The notes under the pieces are model-generated. The model saw nothing but the letters and a program-made list of their open reading frames with translations. It made no database searches and was not told the origin of the DNA. The translations under genes were made by a program, and so were the position numbers. A DNA stretch of 64,000 nt, from assembly GCF_018139685.1 (NCBI RefSeq), contig NZ_JAGSPN010000009.1:62001-126000 (forward strand). Direction: 5' to 3'. This DNA is from Cognatundibacterium luofuense. Its GTDB lineage: Bacteria > Pseudomonadota > Gammaproteobacteria > Burkholderiales > Burkholderiaceae_D. Below are positions 19,605-29,418 of the stretch, piece by piece; position 1 is the stretch's first letter, and the number at the start of each line of letters is the position of its first letter.

Positions 19605-20032
19605 CGGTTGAGTTTACGTATCCGTTCCGCCGGCGTAATGATATCAGTCAGACGTATACCGAATTTGTCATTCACCACAACAACCTCACCCTGTGCAATC
19701 AGACAGCCGTTGACTAATACGTCCATCGGTTCACCGGCCAGACCATCCAGTTCAACGACCGACCCCTGTGCCAGTTGCAGCAGATTTTTAATCGCAATTT
19801 TGGTACGGCCCAGTTCAACGGTCAGTTGAACCGGAATATCCATAATGAAGTCGATATCGTTCTGCGTTTCCGCATGCACAGACTTCGCGCTGAAATCCTG
19901 AAACAGGGCGGCAGCTGGTTCTGATTTTGGTGAGGAAGCGGCGGCAGCAGCGGCAGCTGCCTCTGCACGTTCCTGTTCCGCAATGGCGGCGCCCCAATCA
20001 TCGTCCGAGATTGTATCTCCGCTTTCATCCAT
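19601..20032 (-). CDS. fliN: Flagellar motor switch protein FliN
   Basis: The protein has 143 residues. A variable Ala-rich N-terminus (AEAAAAAAAASS) precedes the C-terminal SpoA domain: IPVQLTVELGRTKIAIKNLL, LAQGSVVELDGLAGEPMDVL, VNDKFGIRLTDIITPAERI. FliN forms the lower C-ring with FliM and docks FliH during export. Its start overlaps the fliM end by 8 bases. Confidence 0.97.
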   Translation of the reverse strand: MDESGDTISDDDWGAAIAEQERAEAAAAAAAASSPKSEPAAALFQDFSAKSVHAETQNDIDFIMDIPVQLTVELGRTKIAIKNLLQLAQGSVVELDGLAGEPMDVLVNGCLIAQGEVVVVNDKFGIRLTDIITPAERIRKLNR

Positions 20033-21026
20033 GATTCTCTCCTTGTATAACTTCCTGCACGCTGGAACTCAGTAATTTATCGACTTTCAGCGCATACTGT
20101 CCGTTGGATACACCGTACTGGCATTCCAGCACAGGCGTGCCATCCACCTTGGCGGTAATAATTTCCGGCACATGTACCGGAATGATGTCGCCAACCTTCA
20201 TGTTCAGCAAATCACCCAGTGTGACACGCGCCGTACCGAAGTCCGCAATCATTTCCACTTCCGCAATCTGAATCTGTTGCGTCATCAGGCGCACCCAGCG
20301 TTTATCCACTTCCAGTGTCTCACCCTGCAGGCTGCTGGTCAGCAAATCGCGGATTGGTTCAATCATCGAGTAGGGCATGCAGATATGCATTTCGCCACTG
20401 ACTGGCCCGAGTTCGATGGTGAAAGTGGTGGATACAACGACTTCGTTTGGTGTCGCAATATTCGCAAACTGCGTATTCATTTCTGAACGGATATATTCAA
20501 ATTCGATCGGATATACCGGTTCCCAGGATTTTGAATACGTTTCAAACAGGATTTCCAGAATACGATGAATAATCCGCTGTTCTGTCTGGGTGAAATCACG
20601 GCCTTCCACACGGGTGTGAAAGCGTCCGTCACCGCCGAACAGATTATCGACCAGCAAAAACACCAGCCCCGGATCCATGACAATCAGGGCTGTGCCGCGC
20701 AGCGGCTTCATGTGTACCAGATTCAGATTGGTCGGAACGACCAGATTCCGGATGAATTCGCTGTATTTGGAAACGCGTACGGTGCCAACGGAAACTTCAG
20801 CACTGCGACGTAAAAAGTTGAATAAGCCAATGCGCACCAAACGGGCAAAACGCTCGTTGATGATTTCCAGCGTTGGCATACGGCCACGGACAATCCTCTC
20901 CTGCGTGGCGAGGTTATACGGACGAACGCCGGAGTTATCCTCCTGAGACATTGCGTCATCGGTATCCCCGGTAACACCTTTCAGAAGGGCATCGACTTCT
21001 TCCTGCGAGAGAAAATTGTCAGACAT
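20025..21026 (-). CDS. fliM: Flagellar motor switch protein FliM
   Basis: The protein has 333 residues. The extreme N-terminus LSQEEVDALLKGVTG is the CheY-P binding peptide. The middle CheC-like domain contains RLVRIGLFNFLRRSAEVSV and GTALIVMDPGLVFLLVDNLFGG, and the C-terminal SpoA domain contains LNMKVGDIIPVHVPEIITAK. FliM links the chemotaxis signal to the rotor. It lies 3 bases from fliL. Confidence 0.98.
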   Translation of the reverse strand: MSDNFLSQEEVDALLKGVTGDTDDAMSQEDNSGVRPYNLATQERIVRGRMPTLEIINERFARLVRIGLFNFLRRSAEVSVGTVRVSKYSEFIRNLVVPTNLNLVHMKPLRGTALIVMDPGLVFLLVDNLFGGDGRFHTRVEGRDFTQTEQRIIHRILEILFETYSKSWEPVYPIEFEYIRSEMNTQFANIATPNEVVVSTTFTIELGPVSGEMHICMPYSMIEPIRDLLTSSLQGETLEVDKRWVRLMTQQIQIAEVEMIADFGTARVTLGDLLNMKVGDIIPVHVPEIITAKVDGTPVLECQYGVSNGQYALKVDKLLSSSVQEVIQGENHG

Positions 21027-21029
21027 GGC

Positions 21030-21539
21030 TTATTGAACTACAAAAGAGGTGAAATACACACCGGTGACTTTCTGGTGATCACCTTTCGGCACAAACGGAT
21101 CAGAAACTTTTTCAATAATTTCTTCAACCAGTTTATCTTTTCCTTCCTGCGATAAAACATCGTCAGCCTGTTTGCTGGACAGCAAAAGAATGATGCGGCT
21201 CTTTACCTGCGGCATATTATTTTTAATGGCGCTAGCCTGATCTTCACCTTCTACTTCCAGACTCATGGTGACTTGCAGATATTTATCACCGTCACCAGAT
21301 TGCAGGTTAACTGTGAACGGATCGAGATTGACAAATACCTTAGGCTTTGCAACTTCTTCTTTGTGTTCAGCTTCTTTTTTACCGCCTTTTTTCATCAGAA
21401 AAAAAGCCGCGCCACCGCCACCAGCACCCAGCACCACCAGTGCTGCGGCAATGATGATGATCAGTTTCTTTTTCGATTTTCCCGCGCCCGCAGGTGCTTC
21501 TTCAGCGCCTTTCGCAGCTTTGGCAGGTGCCTTTGCCAT
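21030..21539 (-). CDS. fliL: Flagellar basal body protein FliL
   Basis: The protein has 169 residues. A Lys/Ala-rich cytoplasmic N-terminus leads into one membrane helix (LIIIIAAALVVLGAGGGGAA) and a periplasmic domain (FVNLDPFTVNLQSGDGDKYL, QVTMSLEVEGE, RIILLLSSKQADDVLS). FliL stabilises the motor by surrounding stator units. It opens the fliL-M-N-O-P-Q-R run, with the 200 bases before it probably holding its promoter. Confidence 0.95.
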   Translation of the reverse strand: MAKAPAKAAKGAEEAPAGAGKSKKKLIIIIAAALVVLGAGGGGAAFFLMKKGGKKEAEHKEEVAKPKVFVNLDPFTVNLQSGDGDKYLQVTMSLEVEGEDQASAIKNNMPQVKSRIILLLSSKQADDVLSQEGKDKLVEEIIEKVSDPFVPKGDHQKVTGVYFTSFVVQ

Positions 21540-21739
21540 GATATTCCTTTCTTTGCTCGTCAGAGCCAGTTCAGATAGTGTAGTTGATCATCCGGTGAAA
21601 CAGTGCGTGGAAAAACGCAGTAAACGGACGCCATATTGGCGTTTAGCCCGCATTGTCACTGCATTTTGCCGCGATTGATCACGGTTTTTCATGCTTTCCT
21701 ATTCTACCTGTACCGACTCCTGCTTTTCCAGCATCTGCG
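21540..21739. other. fliK-fliL spacer with a nested dyad
   Basis: These 200 bases separate the two minus-strand flagellar blocks. A dyad at 21629-21641 (CGCCA TAT TGGCG) is nested within an outer TAAAC / GTTTA pair (21621-21645). On the minus strand this reads TAAA, 14 bases, TCCGTTTA, distantly like a sigma-28 site, but the spacing is one short. No firm promoter or terminator is claimed. Confidence 0.3.
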
Positions 21740-23443
21740 TCAGACAAACATGTCAACGCCGCCTTGTCTGATGTTTTGCGGACGCCTGACAGTTCCTGTC
21801 TCTGTTATGTTGTCGCGCGCAGAGTTTTCACCGGTTCCGGAAGTGCTGTTGTTTGCCCGCCCATTCAGTTGTGCCTGCTGCTGTGGTGCCTCCCGCTGAC
21901 CATCATGAAAGGAAGTCTGCACATTGACCTGATTCAACTGATAGCCAGCCTGACTCATCATTTCCTGTAAACGCGGTACAGATGCTTCCAGCGCTTGCTG
22001 TACTTGCGCAGAACCTGTGACAAATGTGGTACTTAACTGATCACTTTGCAGATCCAGCACGATTTTCAACGGACCCAGTTCCGGCGGATTCAGTTCCAGT
22101 TCTGCCGATTTCATTTGCTCCGTGCTCATGCGCAGCATGTGCTGACCAATTGCCGTATTCCAGCCTTCATTACCAACTCTCACCGGAACACGACTGGTCT
22201 GACTGACCTGCTGGTTGCTGGCCTGTGTATTCTCAAACGTACGGAATGCATCACTGAAATTGTGGACGGTATTACTTGCCGGGTCTTCGGAAGCGTCATT
22301 GACACCGGGCCTGACATCCGTTTTGGAAATTCTGAACTCTTCGAGCATCTCTCGGAATTTGCCATCCAGGCGTGTTGCGGTAACATCGGATTTGGCAATT
22401 GTTCGCGAGTCTGTATCGGACGATTTTTCGATTTCAGTGCGGCGCTTCAGTGTGATTTCGTCCGACTGGCTGTTACTTTGATCAACCGGTTTTTTTAGCG
22501 ATGCGATTTCTTTCCCGGCAGCGTCAGCCAGTGTACGGATCATCTCCGCCGGTAAGACGTTGTTTGTCGGAACGGCAGTTGTTGCTCCGGAGCTTGGTGA
22601 TGCAGCCTGATCAGAGAGATTTGAAGCCCGTTGTTCGGTTGTACTATCCAAGCGCTGGTGCGCGTCTGTCTTTGGATCTGCAGTGACCTGAACGCCGGGA
22701 TCTGTGCCGTTGGTAAATTGAGAAGTTAGTTCAGAACGCGCTGGATCAGCAGTCACCTGCACACCGGGATCTTTGCTATAGGTACCATCATGGGAGGTAA
22801 CTGTATGTGTCGGATCAGCTGTTACCTGTACCCCCGGATCTGTACCAAAGCTAAGGCCAGTGTTTGAGCCTGACAGCAGTGGATCTGCGGTGATTTCAGT
22901 TCCGGGATCTTGGCCATTCTTTGTTTCTCCGTCGGAAGATGGTTTTACCGGATCAGCATGCATCCACTGTATTGCTGAAAGCATCGCGCTGATATCCCCG
23001 GAAGAAACTGCTTTGTCGTCCCTCTGTTTCCTCACAGGTAAACTGGTATCGGTTGTGTCTCCGGAAAGTTTTTCTGCGCTGATACCATCATTTTTCTCCG
23101 GGTTTGGTTTTGCCGGATTGATTTGCACATCTTTATCCCGGAGTTTGTTGGTCTCAGCAGCGTTTGCCTGATTGCTTTCTTTCACTGAGTTTTGGGCAGC
23201 ACTATTATTTTTGACAGCAGGCTGCCGAGCAGCATCCGAACGCGCTGGCTGAACCTGTCTGGATGCGGAGTAGGGATTGCTATTACTGACACCTGAATTG
23301 TTTTGATTTTGCGTATTCGAATTCGCCAGTGCTTTAGAAAATTCAAGTCCGAACCCTTTGTTTAGTTCACTATTTTGCGGAAATTTGCTGCTAACGGCAC
23401 TTACTCCGTCTGTCAAATTTGCTACTTTCAGGATCGGTGTCAT
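21740..23443 (-). CDS. fliK: Flagellar hook-length control protein FliK
   Basis: The protein has 567 residues. The long, Gln/Ser/Asn-rich N-terminal part is disordered-looking and acts as the molecular ruler; the C-terminal Flg_hook domain (about 425-515) is recognised by ELELNPPELGPLKIVLDLQS and VQQALEASVPRLQEMMSQAG, which switches export specificity through FlhB. Residues 163-257 contain a 23-residue periodic repeat (listed separately). It lies 4 bases after fliJ, typical for the fliF-K block. Confidence 0.93.
   Translation of the reverse strand: MTPILKVANLTDGVSAVSSKFPQNSELNKGFGLEFSKALANSNTQNQNNSGVSNSNPYSASRQVQPARSDAARQPAVKNNSAAQNSVKESNQANAAETNKLRDKDVQINPAKPNPEKNDGISAEKLSGDTTDTSLPVRKQRDDKAVSSGDISAMLSAIQWMHADPVKPSSDGETKNGQDPGTEITADPLLSGSNTGLSFGTDPGVQVTADPTHTVTSHDGTYSKDPGVQVTADPARSELTSQFTNGTDPGVQVTADPKTDAHQRLDSTTEQRASNLSDQAASPSSGATTAVPTNNVLPAEMIRTLADAAGKEIASLKKPVDQSNSQSDEITLKRRTEIEKSSDTDSRTIAKSDVTATRLDGKFREMLEEFRISKTDVRPGVNDASEDPASNTVHNFSDAFRTFENTQASNQQVSQTSRVPVRVGNEGWNTAIGQHMLRMSTEQMKSAELELNPPELGPLKIVLDLQSDQLSTTFVTGSAQVQQALEASVPRLQEMMSQAGYQLNQVNVQTSFHDGQREAPQQQAQLNGRANNSTSGTGENSARDNITETGTVRRPQNIRQGGVDMFV
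22673..22957 (-). repeat. 69-bp (23-residue) tandem repeat within fliK
   Basis: DPG occurs at residues 179, 202, 225 and 248, and ADP at 163, 186, 209, 232 and 255, an exact period of 23. Each unit has a conserved 10-residue block (three are DPGVQVTADP, one is DPGTEITADP) followed by 13 variable residues. In the DNA, the matching GGATC blocks begin at 22674, 22743, 22812 and 22881, exactly 69 bases apart. Confidence 0.9.
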
Positions 23444-23447
23444 GGTG

Positions 23448-23897
23448 CTAACCGTTTCTTAATTTGTTGAGATAAGATCTTGAAGCGAAATCGTCTGTCT
23501 GTTTCTGGTCACGTTTTGCTTCTTTTTGCTGCTGCACTGTATCTGCCCTGTTTTTCAGGGTCTGGTAGGACAAGCGCCGTTTTTCGATAGCCTGCCAGTT
23601 GCTTTTTGCCAGCTCCACTTTCCGTTCGGCATCTCTTACTACCATTTGCTGTCCATTTACTGCTTCATCTAATTTCGCGATAAAGGCATTAAAGTTTGAA
23701 AACTGCGAAATAGTTAAACCATTGGCAGCCACATTTTGCAGCCTGGCTTCATAGTCACTGCGGTACTGCAGCAGTAAATTCAGCTTATTCACGGTATCCT
23801 CATGTGCACTGATTGCTTTTCCGAGGGCTTTCGCTGCGTCATCAGCTTCTTTTTCTGCCAGCTCAATCAGAGTTTCAATTGCAGATTGTTGTGCCAT
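23448..23897 (-). CDS. fliJ: Flagellar export chaperone FliJ
   Basis: The protein has 149 residues, almost entirely a charged coiled coil (TLIELAEKEADDAAKALGKA through KNRADTVQQQKEAKRDQKQT). FliJ is the stalk-like subunit that links the FliI ATPase ring to FlhA. Sequence conservation is low, but size, coiled coil and place between fliI and fliK support the call. Confidence 0.9.
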   Translation of the reverse strand: MAQQSAIETLIELAEKEADDAAKALGKAISAHEDTVNKLNLLLQYRSDYEARLQNVAANGLTISQFSNFNAFIAKLDEAVNGQQMVVRDAERKVELAKSNWQAIEKRRLSYQTLKNRADTVQQQKEAKRDQKQTDDFASRSYLNKLRNG

Positions 23898-23929
23898 TTT
23901 CTTTCAGTCTAGTGCAAGCGCCTTCTTTT

Positions 23930-25309
23930 CTATCCTTCGAACAGAGCCTGAAGTTCCCCTAAGCTCTGCGTTATGCCTGAGCGCTCATGAATTCCCTGCT
24001 GCAAGAATGCAGTAATACGGGGATAGAGGCGAATGGACTCATCTACCTGCGGGTCTGATCCGGGAACATAGGCGCCCACACTGATCAGGTCGCGACTGCG
24101 CTCATAACGTGAGTAAAGTTGTTTCAGTTTGCGTGAAAGCTGTTGATGTTCAGGGGTGGTGATGCTGTGCATCGCACGGCTGATCGATTGTTCGATGTCG
24201 ATGGCCGGGTAGTGTCCGCTTTCTGCGAGCCGGCGGTTCAGTACAAAGTGACCGTCCAGAATCGCACGTGCAGAATCTGCAATCGGATCCTGCTGATCAT
24301 CGCCCTCGGTCAAAACCGTGTAAAAAGCTGTGATCGATCCACCGCCTTCTTTACCATTGCCCGCACGCTCCACCAGAACCGGCAATTTCGCAAAGACGGA
24401 TGGTGGATAACCCTTGGTTGCAGGCGGCTCACCTATTGCCAGTGCAATTTCCCTTTGCGCCATAGCATAGCGTGTCAGTGAATCCATGATCAGCAATACA
24501 TTCAGTCCCTGGTCACGGAAAAATTCGGCGATGGTGGTTGCGTACGCCGCTCCCTGTAGTCGCAATAGCGGAGGCGCATCTGCCGGAGCGGCAACGACAG
24601 CAGATCTTGCGAGGCCTTCTTCGCCCAGAATTTGTTCAATAAATTCTTTAACCTCGCGCCCCCGTTCGCCGATCAGTCCAACGACAATAACATCTGCTTC
24701 CGTGTAGCGCGCCATCATTCCCAGCAGCACACTTTTACCAACGCCTGAACCCGCGAATAATCCGAGCCGCTGGCCGCGACCAACCGTGAGCATTGCATTG
24801 ATCGCACGCACCCCGACATCCAGCGTATCTTTAATTGGTGCCCGTTCCAGCGGGTTGTAGATACGTGCGCCCAGTGGTGCGCTGACGGACTGATCAAGCG
24901 GTCCGTGCTGATCAAGCGGTCTGCCGTTACCATCGACGACACGCCCCAATAACTGGAAGCCGACCGGCAATTTGCGCGTACGGTCAATTTGACGCGCGCC
25001 TGTGCTACCAGTCTTTGTGATCGGTTGTTCCGGAAATACCGGTGCTCCCGGTGTCACGCCACCCAGGTCGGAGTGGGGCATCAGAAACAATTTATCGCCG
25101 TCAAAACCGACAACTTCCGCGTCAATTGATTGACCTGCAGCGAGATGAACGCTGCAAGCACTTCCTACTGGTAAACGCAAACCAACCGCTTCCATTACCA
25201 ACCCGGTAACTTTCGTGACACGTCCAGCGATTGTCGCTCCCTCGACTTCATTCAGTTGTTGTCGGGTTGACTGTATCAGACTGTTCCAGCGGTCGTTTAT
25301 TGCATTCAT
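23930..25309 (-). CDS. fliI: Flagellum-specific ATP synthase FliI
   Basis: The protein has 459 residues and is an F1-beta-like ATPase. Walker [12 protein letters not shown] is at about 175-185, Walker [21 protein letters not shown] and the family motif [18 protein letters not shown] follow. It energises unfolding and export of flagellar substrates. The start overlaps the fliH stop by 4 bases. Confidence 0.98.
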   Translation of the reverse strand: MNAINDRWNSLIQSTRQQLNEVEGATIAGRVTKVTGLVMEAVGLRLPVGSACSVHLAAGQSIDAEVVGFDGDKLFLMPHSDLGGVTPGAPVFPEQPITKTGSTGARQIDRTRKLPVGFQLLGRVVDGNGRPLDQHGPLDQSVSAPLGARIYNPLERAPIKDTLDVGVRAINAMLTVGRGQRLGLFAGSGVGKSVLLGMMARYTEADVIVVGLIGERGREVKEFIEQILGEEGLARSAVVAAPADAPPLLRLQGAAYATTIAEFFRDQGLNVLLIMDSLTRYAMAQREIALAIGEPPATKGYPPSVFAKLPVLVERAGNGKEGGGSITAFYTVLTEGDDQQDPIADSARAILDGHFVLNRRLAESGHYPAIDIEQSISRAMHSITTPEHQQLSRKLKQLYSRYERSRDLISVGAYVPGSDPQVDESIRLYPRITAFLQQGIHERSGITQSLGELQALFEG

Positions 25310-26040
25310 TCTGAGCCCGCCGTATTCATACTGTGATGGATCGCGGCCCGCACCTGTTGCCAGCGGGTTTCTATGCTTGCGTCAATGACGTTGCTCGGCG
25401 TTTCAATAACGCATCCGCCCCTGCTGAGATTCGGATCGGCGACGACGCGCCAGCCAAGTTGTTGAATGCCATGCAAAAGTGCTTCGCTAACCTGTGTTGC
25501 GTCATCGGGATTGACCTGAATTTCGATATTCTTTTGGGTTACCGGAATTTGTGAAACAGCATCCCGAACAACCGGCAGAATGGCCTCCGGGTTCAATTGC
25601 AGACTGGTTTTAAGAATCATTTCTGCGATATCCAGACTCAGTGCCAGAATGTCTTTTTCTGCCTGCAAAGTAAACGCTGAGAATTGCTCCGACATATTTG
25701 CAGCCAGTGTTTGCAATGCTTGCTGTTCTGCTGCAACGGTCTCCTGTAATTCTTTGTAGCCTGCGTCCCGCCCTTCGATCAGACCTTGCTCGTAGGCACT
25801 GCGATAGGCATCTTCATAGGCTGTCTGGCGCGCTTGCTCACGGATCGCATTCAATTCTTCTTCCGTGATAGCGGGCAAAGCAGGTTCGGGCTCCGGATCT
25901 GCATAATGTTCGGCATCTGCATGAACAGAAGGGGAGAGGACTTCTGCCTGGGTTGCTGTAGCTACAGCTGGCTGTCCGAATCCTGTGAACTCCCATTTGC
26001 GAAAGACACCCGGAGACGGGTCGCGAATAATATTAGACAT
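25306..26040 (-). CDS. fliH: Flagellar assembly protein FliH
   Basis: The protein has 244 residues. FliH is the negative regulator and stator of FliI. The N-terminus [18 protein letters not shown] is a typical betaproteobacterial FliH start, and the middle is a charged helix with Ala/Glu-rich repeats ([20 protein letters not shown]). The C-terminal half resembles V-ATPase subunit E ([18 protein letters not shown]). ATG 26040 is preferred over an upstream start that runs deep into fliG; even so the genes overlap by 8 bases. Confidence 0.93.
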   Translation of the reverse strand: MSNIIRDPSPGVFRKWEFTGFGQPAVATATQAEVLSPSVHADAEHYADPEPEPALPAITEEELNAIREQARQTAYEDAYRSAYEQGLIEGRDAGYKELQETVAAEQQALQTLAANMSEQFSAFTLQAEKDILALSLDIAEMILKTSLQLNPEAILPVVRDAVSQIPVTQKNIEIQVNPDDATQVSEALLHGIQQLGWRVVADPNLSRGGCVIETPSNVIDASIETRWQQVRAAIHHSMNTAGSE

Positions 26041-27028
26041 AAGCGTCATCGCCTTTAGAGCCCAGCATGATCTGGCCCTCATCTGCCAGACGGCGTACGA
26101 CAATCAGAATTTGTTTTTGCTGTGCTTCTACTTCTGACAACCTCACAGGGCCTTTGGATTCCAGATCCTCACGCATCATTTCAGCAGCACGCGCAGACAT
26201 ATTGCGGAAAATCTTTTCACGCATTTCCTGGCTGGCGCCTTTCAGTGCAACAATCAGTGAGTCGGACTGAACTTCACGCAGCAGCAACTGGATGCCTTTG
26301 TCATCGATATCCATAATGTTATCGAAGACGAACATTTCGTCCATGATCTTCTCGGCCATGTCATTGTCGTATTTACGCAGATTGTCCATGACCGAAGCTT
26401 CATTTTCTCCGCTCATGAAGTTCAGAATTTCTGCAGCAGCACGCACACCACCGATGGATTTTTTCTTCAGGCTTTCATTACCAGTCAGCAGTTTTGTTAA
26501 TACATCGTTCAGTTCGCGCAAAGCTGTTGGTTGGATACCATCCAGTGTTGCGATCCGCAGCACAACATCATTCCGCAGGCGCTCAGAGAAGTGATTCAGA
26601 ATTTCACAAGCCTGATCGCTCTCTAAGTGAACCAGAATGGTGGCGATAATCTGCGGATGTTCGTTCTTGATCAAATCTGCTACGGATTGTGCATCCATCC
26701 ATTTCAGGCTTTCAATACCGCTGGCATCTTTCCCGCCGAGAATGCGATTCAGCAGTGACGATGCTTTGTCATCACCGAGTGCTTTTGTCAGAACGTTGCG
26801 AATATAGTCATCGGAATCTAAGCCGACAGACGAACTCATGTCTGCTTCTGTCTTAAATTCTTCAAGTACCTTAGCAATTTTTTCGTGCGGGATAGGGCCA
26901 ATCGTTGCCATCGTGGCACCGATTTTCTGTACTTCGCGCGGGCCAAGAAATTTCATGACTTCCGCAGCGCCATCCTCGCCTAAAGCCAGCATAAATGTTG
27001 CGGCTTTTTGTACGCCATCATCACTCAT
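26033..27028 (-). CDS. fliG: Flagellar motor switch protein FliG
   Basis: The protein has 331 residues of helical armadillo-type domains. Visible family blocks are KAATFMLALGEDGAAEVMKF, the middle-domain EHPQIIATILVHL and the torque-generating C-terminal MFVFDNIMDIDDKGIQLLLR and KIFRNMSARAAEMMREDLES. FliG couples the MS ring to the C-ring and contacts the stators. Its start overlaps the fliF stop by 8 bases. Confidence 0.98.
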   Translation of the reverse strand: MSDDGVQKAATFMLALGEDGAAEVMKFLGPREVQKIGATMATIGPIPHEKIAKVLEEFKTEADMSSSVGLDSDDYIRNVLTKALGDDKASSLLNRILGGKDASGIESLKWMDAQSVADLIKNEHPQIIATILVHLESDQACEILNHFSERLRNDVVLRIATLDGIQPTALRELNDVLTKLLTGNESLKKKSIGGVRAAAEILNFMSGENEASVMDNLRKYDNDMAEKIMDEMFVFDNIMDIDDKGIQLLLREVQSDSLIVALKGASQEMREKIFRNMSARAAEMMREDLESKGPVRLSEVEAQQKQILIVVRRLADEGQIMLGSKGDDAYV

Positions 27029-28805
27029 TATTCACCCATTTCTTAATAACCTGCGCCACAATTTTCGGATCCTTCATCGCCAGCTCTCTCGCCAGAGCAA
27101 GGTTTTGCTCATAAATAGATTGTGGCTTGTGTCCTTCCTGCGCATCCATGCCATCACCGGATAACTCAACGACAGAGCCATCGTCATCGATTTCATTACC
27201 ATTTTCTTCAGCAGCTGCTTTACGCTCTTCTTCCTCAGCTTTGGCGGCAGCTTCAGCGGCAACTTTCGCTTCGGATTCAGCTTTTGCCTTCGCTTCTTTT
27301 TCTGCCTTTTCTTTCGCGAGATCACGTCCCATCATTTTATAAAGTATAGGGCGCAGGTAACCGAAGAACAGGTAGGCAAAGACCAGCGCCATCAGCAGAT
27401 ATTTACCAAATTCTTTTGCCATGGAAAGCATTTCAGGTTGCTTCCACAGTGGTGTGTCGACGGTTTCTTTCTCTTCCGGAATAAACAGGCTGTTGGCAAC
27501 GCTGATGGAATCTCCCCGGTCTTTGCTATATCCCATTGCCTCCCGGGCCAGCGCGGTGATTTGTTCTTTTTCCTGATCTGTCAGTGGGCGAGGCGTACTT
27601 TTTCCATTTTTATCGACTTCGTTCTTGTAATTAACGACAACCGCAACGGTCAGTCTTTTGACTCCGCCCATTGCTTGCTGCGTGTATCGCACGGTTTTAT
27701 CGACTTCATAATTCACTGTCGAATCTTTATGCAAAACGCCATTGGCTGCGGTGCCTGAAGCAGCAGCGGCATTTCCTGTCACCAGTGGTGCAGTAGCTGG
27801 TACGGGCGGTTGGTTTGTCAATGCACCCGGGACGCCCGATGGGCCATCCGTTTTGTTATAAACCTCACTGGATTGTTGACTACGTATCGCAGATGCTTCC
27901 GGCGGGGAGTTAGGTCGATAGCTTTCAGCAGCTTGTTCCGAGCGGGAAAAATCGATATCAGCGGTTGCCTGGGCATGTACATTGTTTGCTCCTACGATAG
28001 GAGCAATAATCGACTCTACCCGTTTCACAACACCTTCTTCATAGTCTTTGATATATTTGAGTTGTGCCGGATCCAGTTTGTTTTTTTCCTGATTTGCTGC
28101 CAGGCGTGCAGGGTCTGATAGTAAGTTTCCGTTCTGGTCAACAATTGATACATTGGCAGTTGGTAAGTCCGGTACGCTGCTGGCGACCAGATGTACGATT
28201 GCACTGACTTGCGGAATATCGAGATTACGGCCCGGATAAAGGTTCAGTAATACAGATGCAGTTGGTTTTTGCTGATCGCGGATAAAAACTGATTGTTTGG
28301 GTATCGCCAGGTGAACACGTGCAGTCTGTACTGATGCCAGCGCCTGAATTGAGCGGGCTAGTTCACCTTCGAGTGCGCGCTGAAAATTGACTTGTTCTAA
28401 AAACTGCGAAATTCCCAGTTTTTGGTTTTCCATCAGTTCAAAACCGACATTCCCGCCTTTGGGTAAGCCTTGAGATGCCAGTTTCAGGCGGGCATCATGC
28501 ACTTGTGAAGCGGGAACGAGAATGGCATTTCCTGAGTCAGAATACTTGTAAGGGATGTTCATTTGCTGCAAAGAGGCAACAATGGCACCGCCATCCCGGT
28601 CATTGAAGTTGGAAAACAAGACTTTGTAGTCGGGTTGCTGACTCCATAACCATATTCCAGCCATCAGAGCCACAACCAGGGCTGCGCCTCCGGACAGCAT
28701 CGCCATCCTGATGCCAGGCGTTTGCCGGATTCCAAAAATCTTTGGCGTTTCGTCGGGAGTTTCCTGCATTTGCTCCGGAGAGATGCTTGTATCAGCCGTT
28801 GCCAT
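27021..28805 (-). CDS. fliF: Flagellar MS-ring protein FliF
   Basis: The protein has 594 residues with two membrane spans, LSGGAALVVALMAGIWLWS at about 34-52 and YLLMALVFAYLFFGYLRPI near 465. Periplasmic ring-building motifs include DYKVLFSNFNDRDGGAIVAS, NIPYKYSDSGNAILVPASQV and ARVHLAIPKQSVFIRDQ. FliF oligomerises into the MS ring that seeds the basal body. A Lys/Ala/Glu-rich cytoplasmic insert (KEKAEKEAKAKAESEAKVAA) precedes the FliG-binding tail. Confidence 0.97.
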   Translation of the reverse strand: MATADTSISPEQMQETPDETPKIFGIRQTPGIRMAMLSGGAALVVALMAGIWLWSQQPDYKVLFSNFNDRDGGAIVASLQQMNIPYKYSDSGNAILVPASQVHDARLKLASQGLPKGGNVGFELMENQKLGISQFLEQVNFQRALEGELARSIQALASVQTARVHLAIPKQSVFIRDQQKPTASVLLNLYPGRNLDIPQVSAIVHLVASSVPDLPTANVSIVDQNGNLLSDPARLAANQEKNKLDPAQLKYIKDYEEGVVKRVESIIAPIVGANNVHAQATADIDFSRSEQAAESYRPNSPPEASAIRSQQSSEVYNKTDGPSGVPGALTNQPPVPATAPLVTGNAAAASGTAANGVLHKDSTVNYEVDKTVRYTQQAMGGVKRLTVAVVVNYKNEVDKNGKSTPRPLTDQEKEQITALAREAMGYSKDRGDSISVANSLFIPEEKETVDTPLWKQPEMLSMAKEFGKYLLMALVFAYLFFGYLRPILYKMMGRDLAKEKAEKEAKAKAESEAKVAAEAAAKAEEEERKAAAEENGNEIDDDGSVVELSGDGMDAQEGHKPQSIYEQNLALARELAMKDPKIVAQVIKKWVNNE

Positions 28806-29062
28806 TATTCACCTCATTGACAGTGCGTTTTGTCATTATTTTTACATGCTTATCAAATTCGTCGCTGTTGCAGCAATCTGCGTTATGCGCCGACTTTTAC
28901 CCATAACTCACATTGTGTACTACCTGCAGCTTTTGAATGTCACGATAAAGCAGGTAATTACCTGTTTATTCCCCTGAATAAGAAAAAAAAGACCTGATAA
29001 CTTAATGGCTATGAAACCGTAACCCACTGAATTACGGAGTCTTACAATAATTAGGAGTGACT
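28806..29062. promoter_or_regulatory. Divergent fliF-fliE control region with a 14-bp palindrome
   Basis: The 257 bases separate the divergent fliF and fliE genes and must contain both promoters. At 28951-28964 lies the perfect palindrome CAGGTAATTACCTG, and another CCTGCAG is 27 bases upstream. Such a dyad could bind a dimeric regulator. No convincing sigma-54 or sigma-28 consensus was found on either strand. Confidence 0.4.
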
Positions 29063-29413
29063 ATGTCGATAAATGGTATAGATCGCAGTCAGATCACGGC
29101 GATGATGGCGCAAATCCGTGCAGCTGCTGCAAAAATGGAGGGTGTGCAGCAACCGGTCAGGAGTGCGGTCTCACCGGCTGAAACACCGAAGATTGATTTT
29201 GCTGAAGCGCTGAAAGCATCACTTGATCAGGTAAACAATGCGCAGAGTGCATCCAAAAAACTGGGTGAGCAATTTGCGTTAGGCGATGATAGAGTCAGTT
29301 TGTCAGATGTGATGATTTCGGCGCAAAAAGCCAGTATTTCGTTTCAGACGACGGTGCAGGTGAGAAACAAGCTGGTATCTGCATATCACGACATCATGAA
29401 TATGCAGATCTGA
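29063..29413 (+). CDS. fliE: Flagellar hook-basal body protein FliE
   Basis: The protein has 116 residues. The C-terminal signature VSLSDVMISAQKASISFQTT and VQVRNKLVSAYHDIMNMQI identify FliE, the MS ring-rod junction protein that is exported early. ATG 29063 follows AGGAG by 5 bases; a GTG two codons earlier lies inside that site and is rejected. It is divergent from fliF rather than leading the operon and converges with the PilZ gene with 5 bases between them. Confidence 0.95.
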   Translation: MSINGIDRSQITAMMAQIRAAAAKMEGVQQPVRSAVSPAETPKIDFAEALKASLDQVNNAQSASKKLGEQFALGDDRVSLSDVMISAQKASISFQTTVQVRNKLVSAYHDIMNMQI

Positions 29414-29418
29414 CATTA

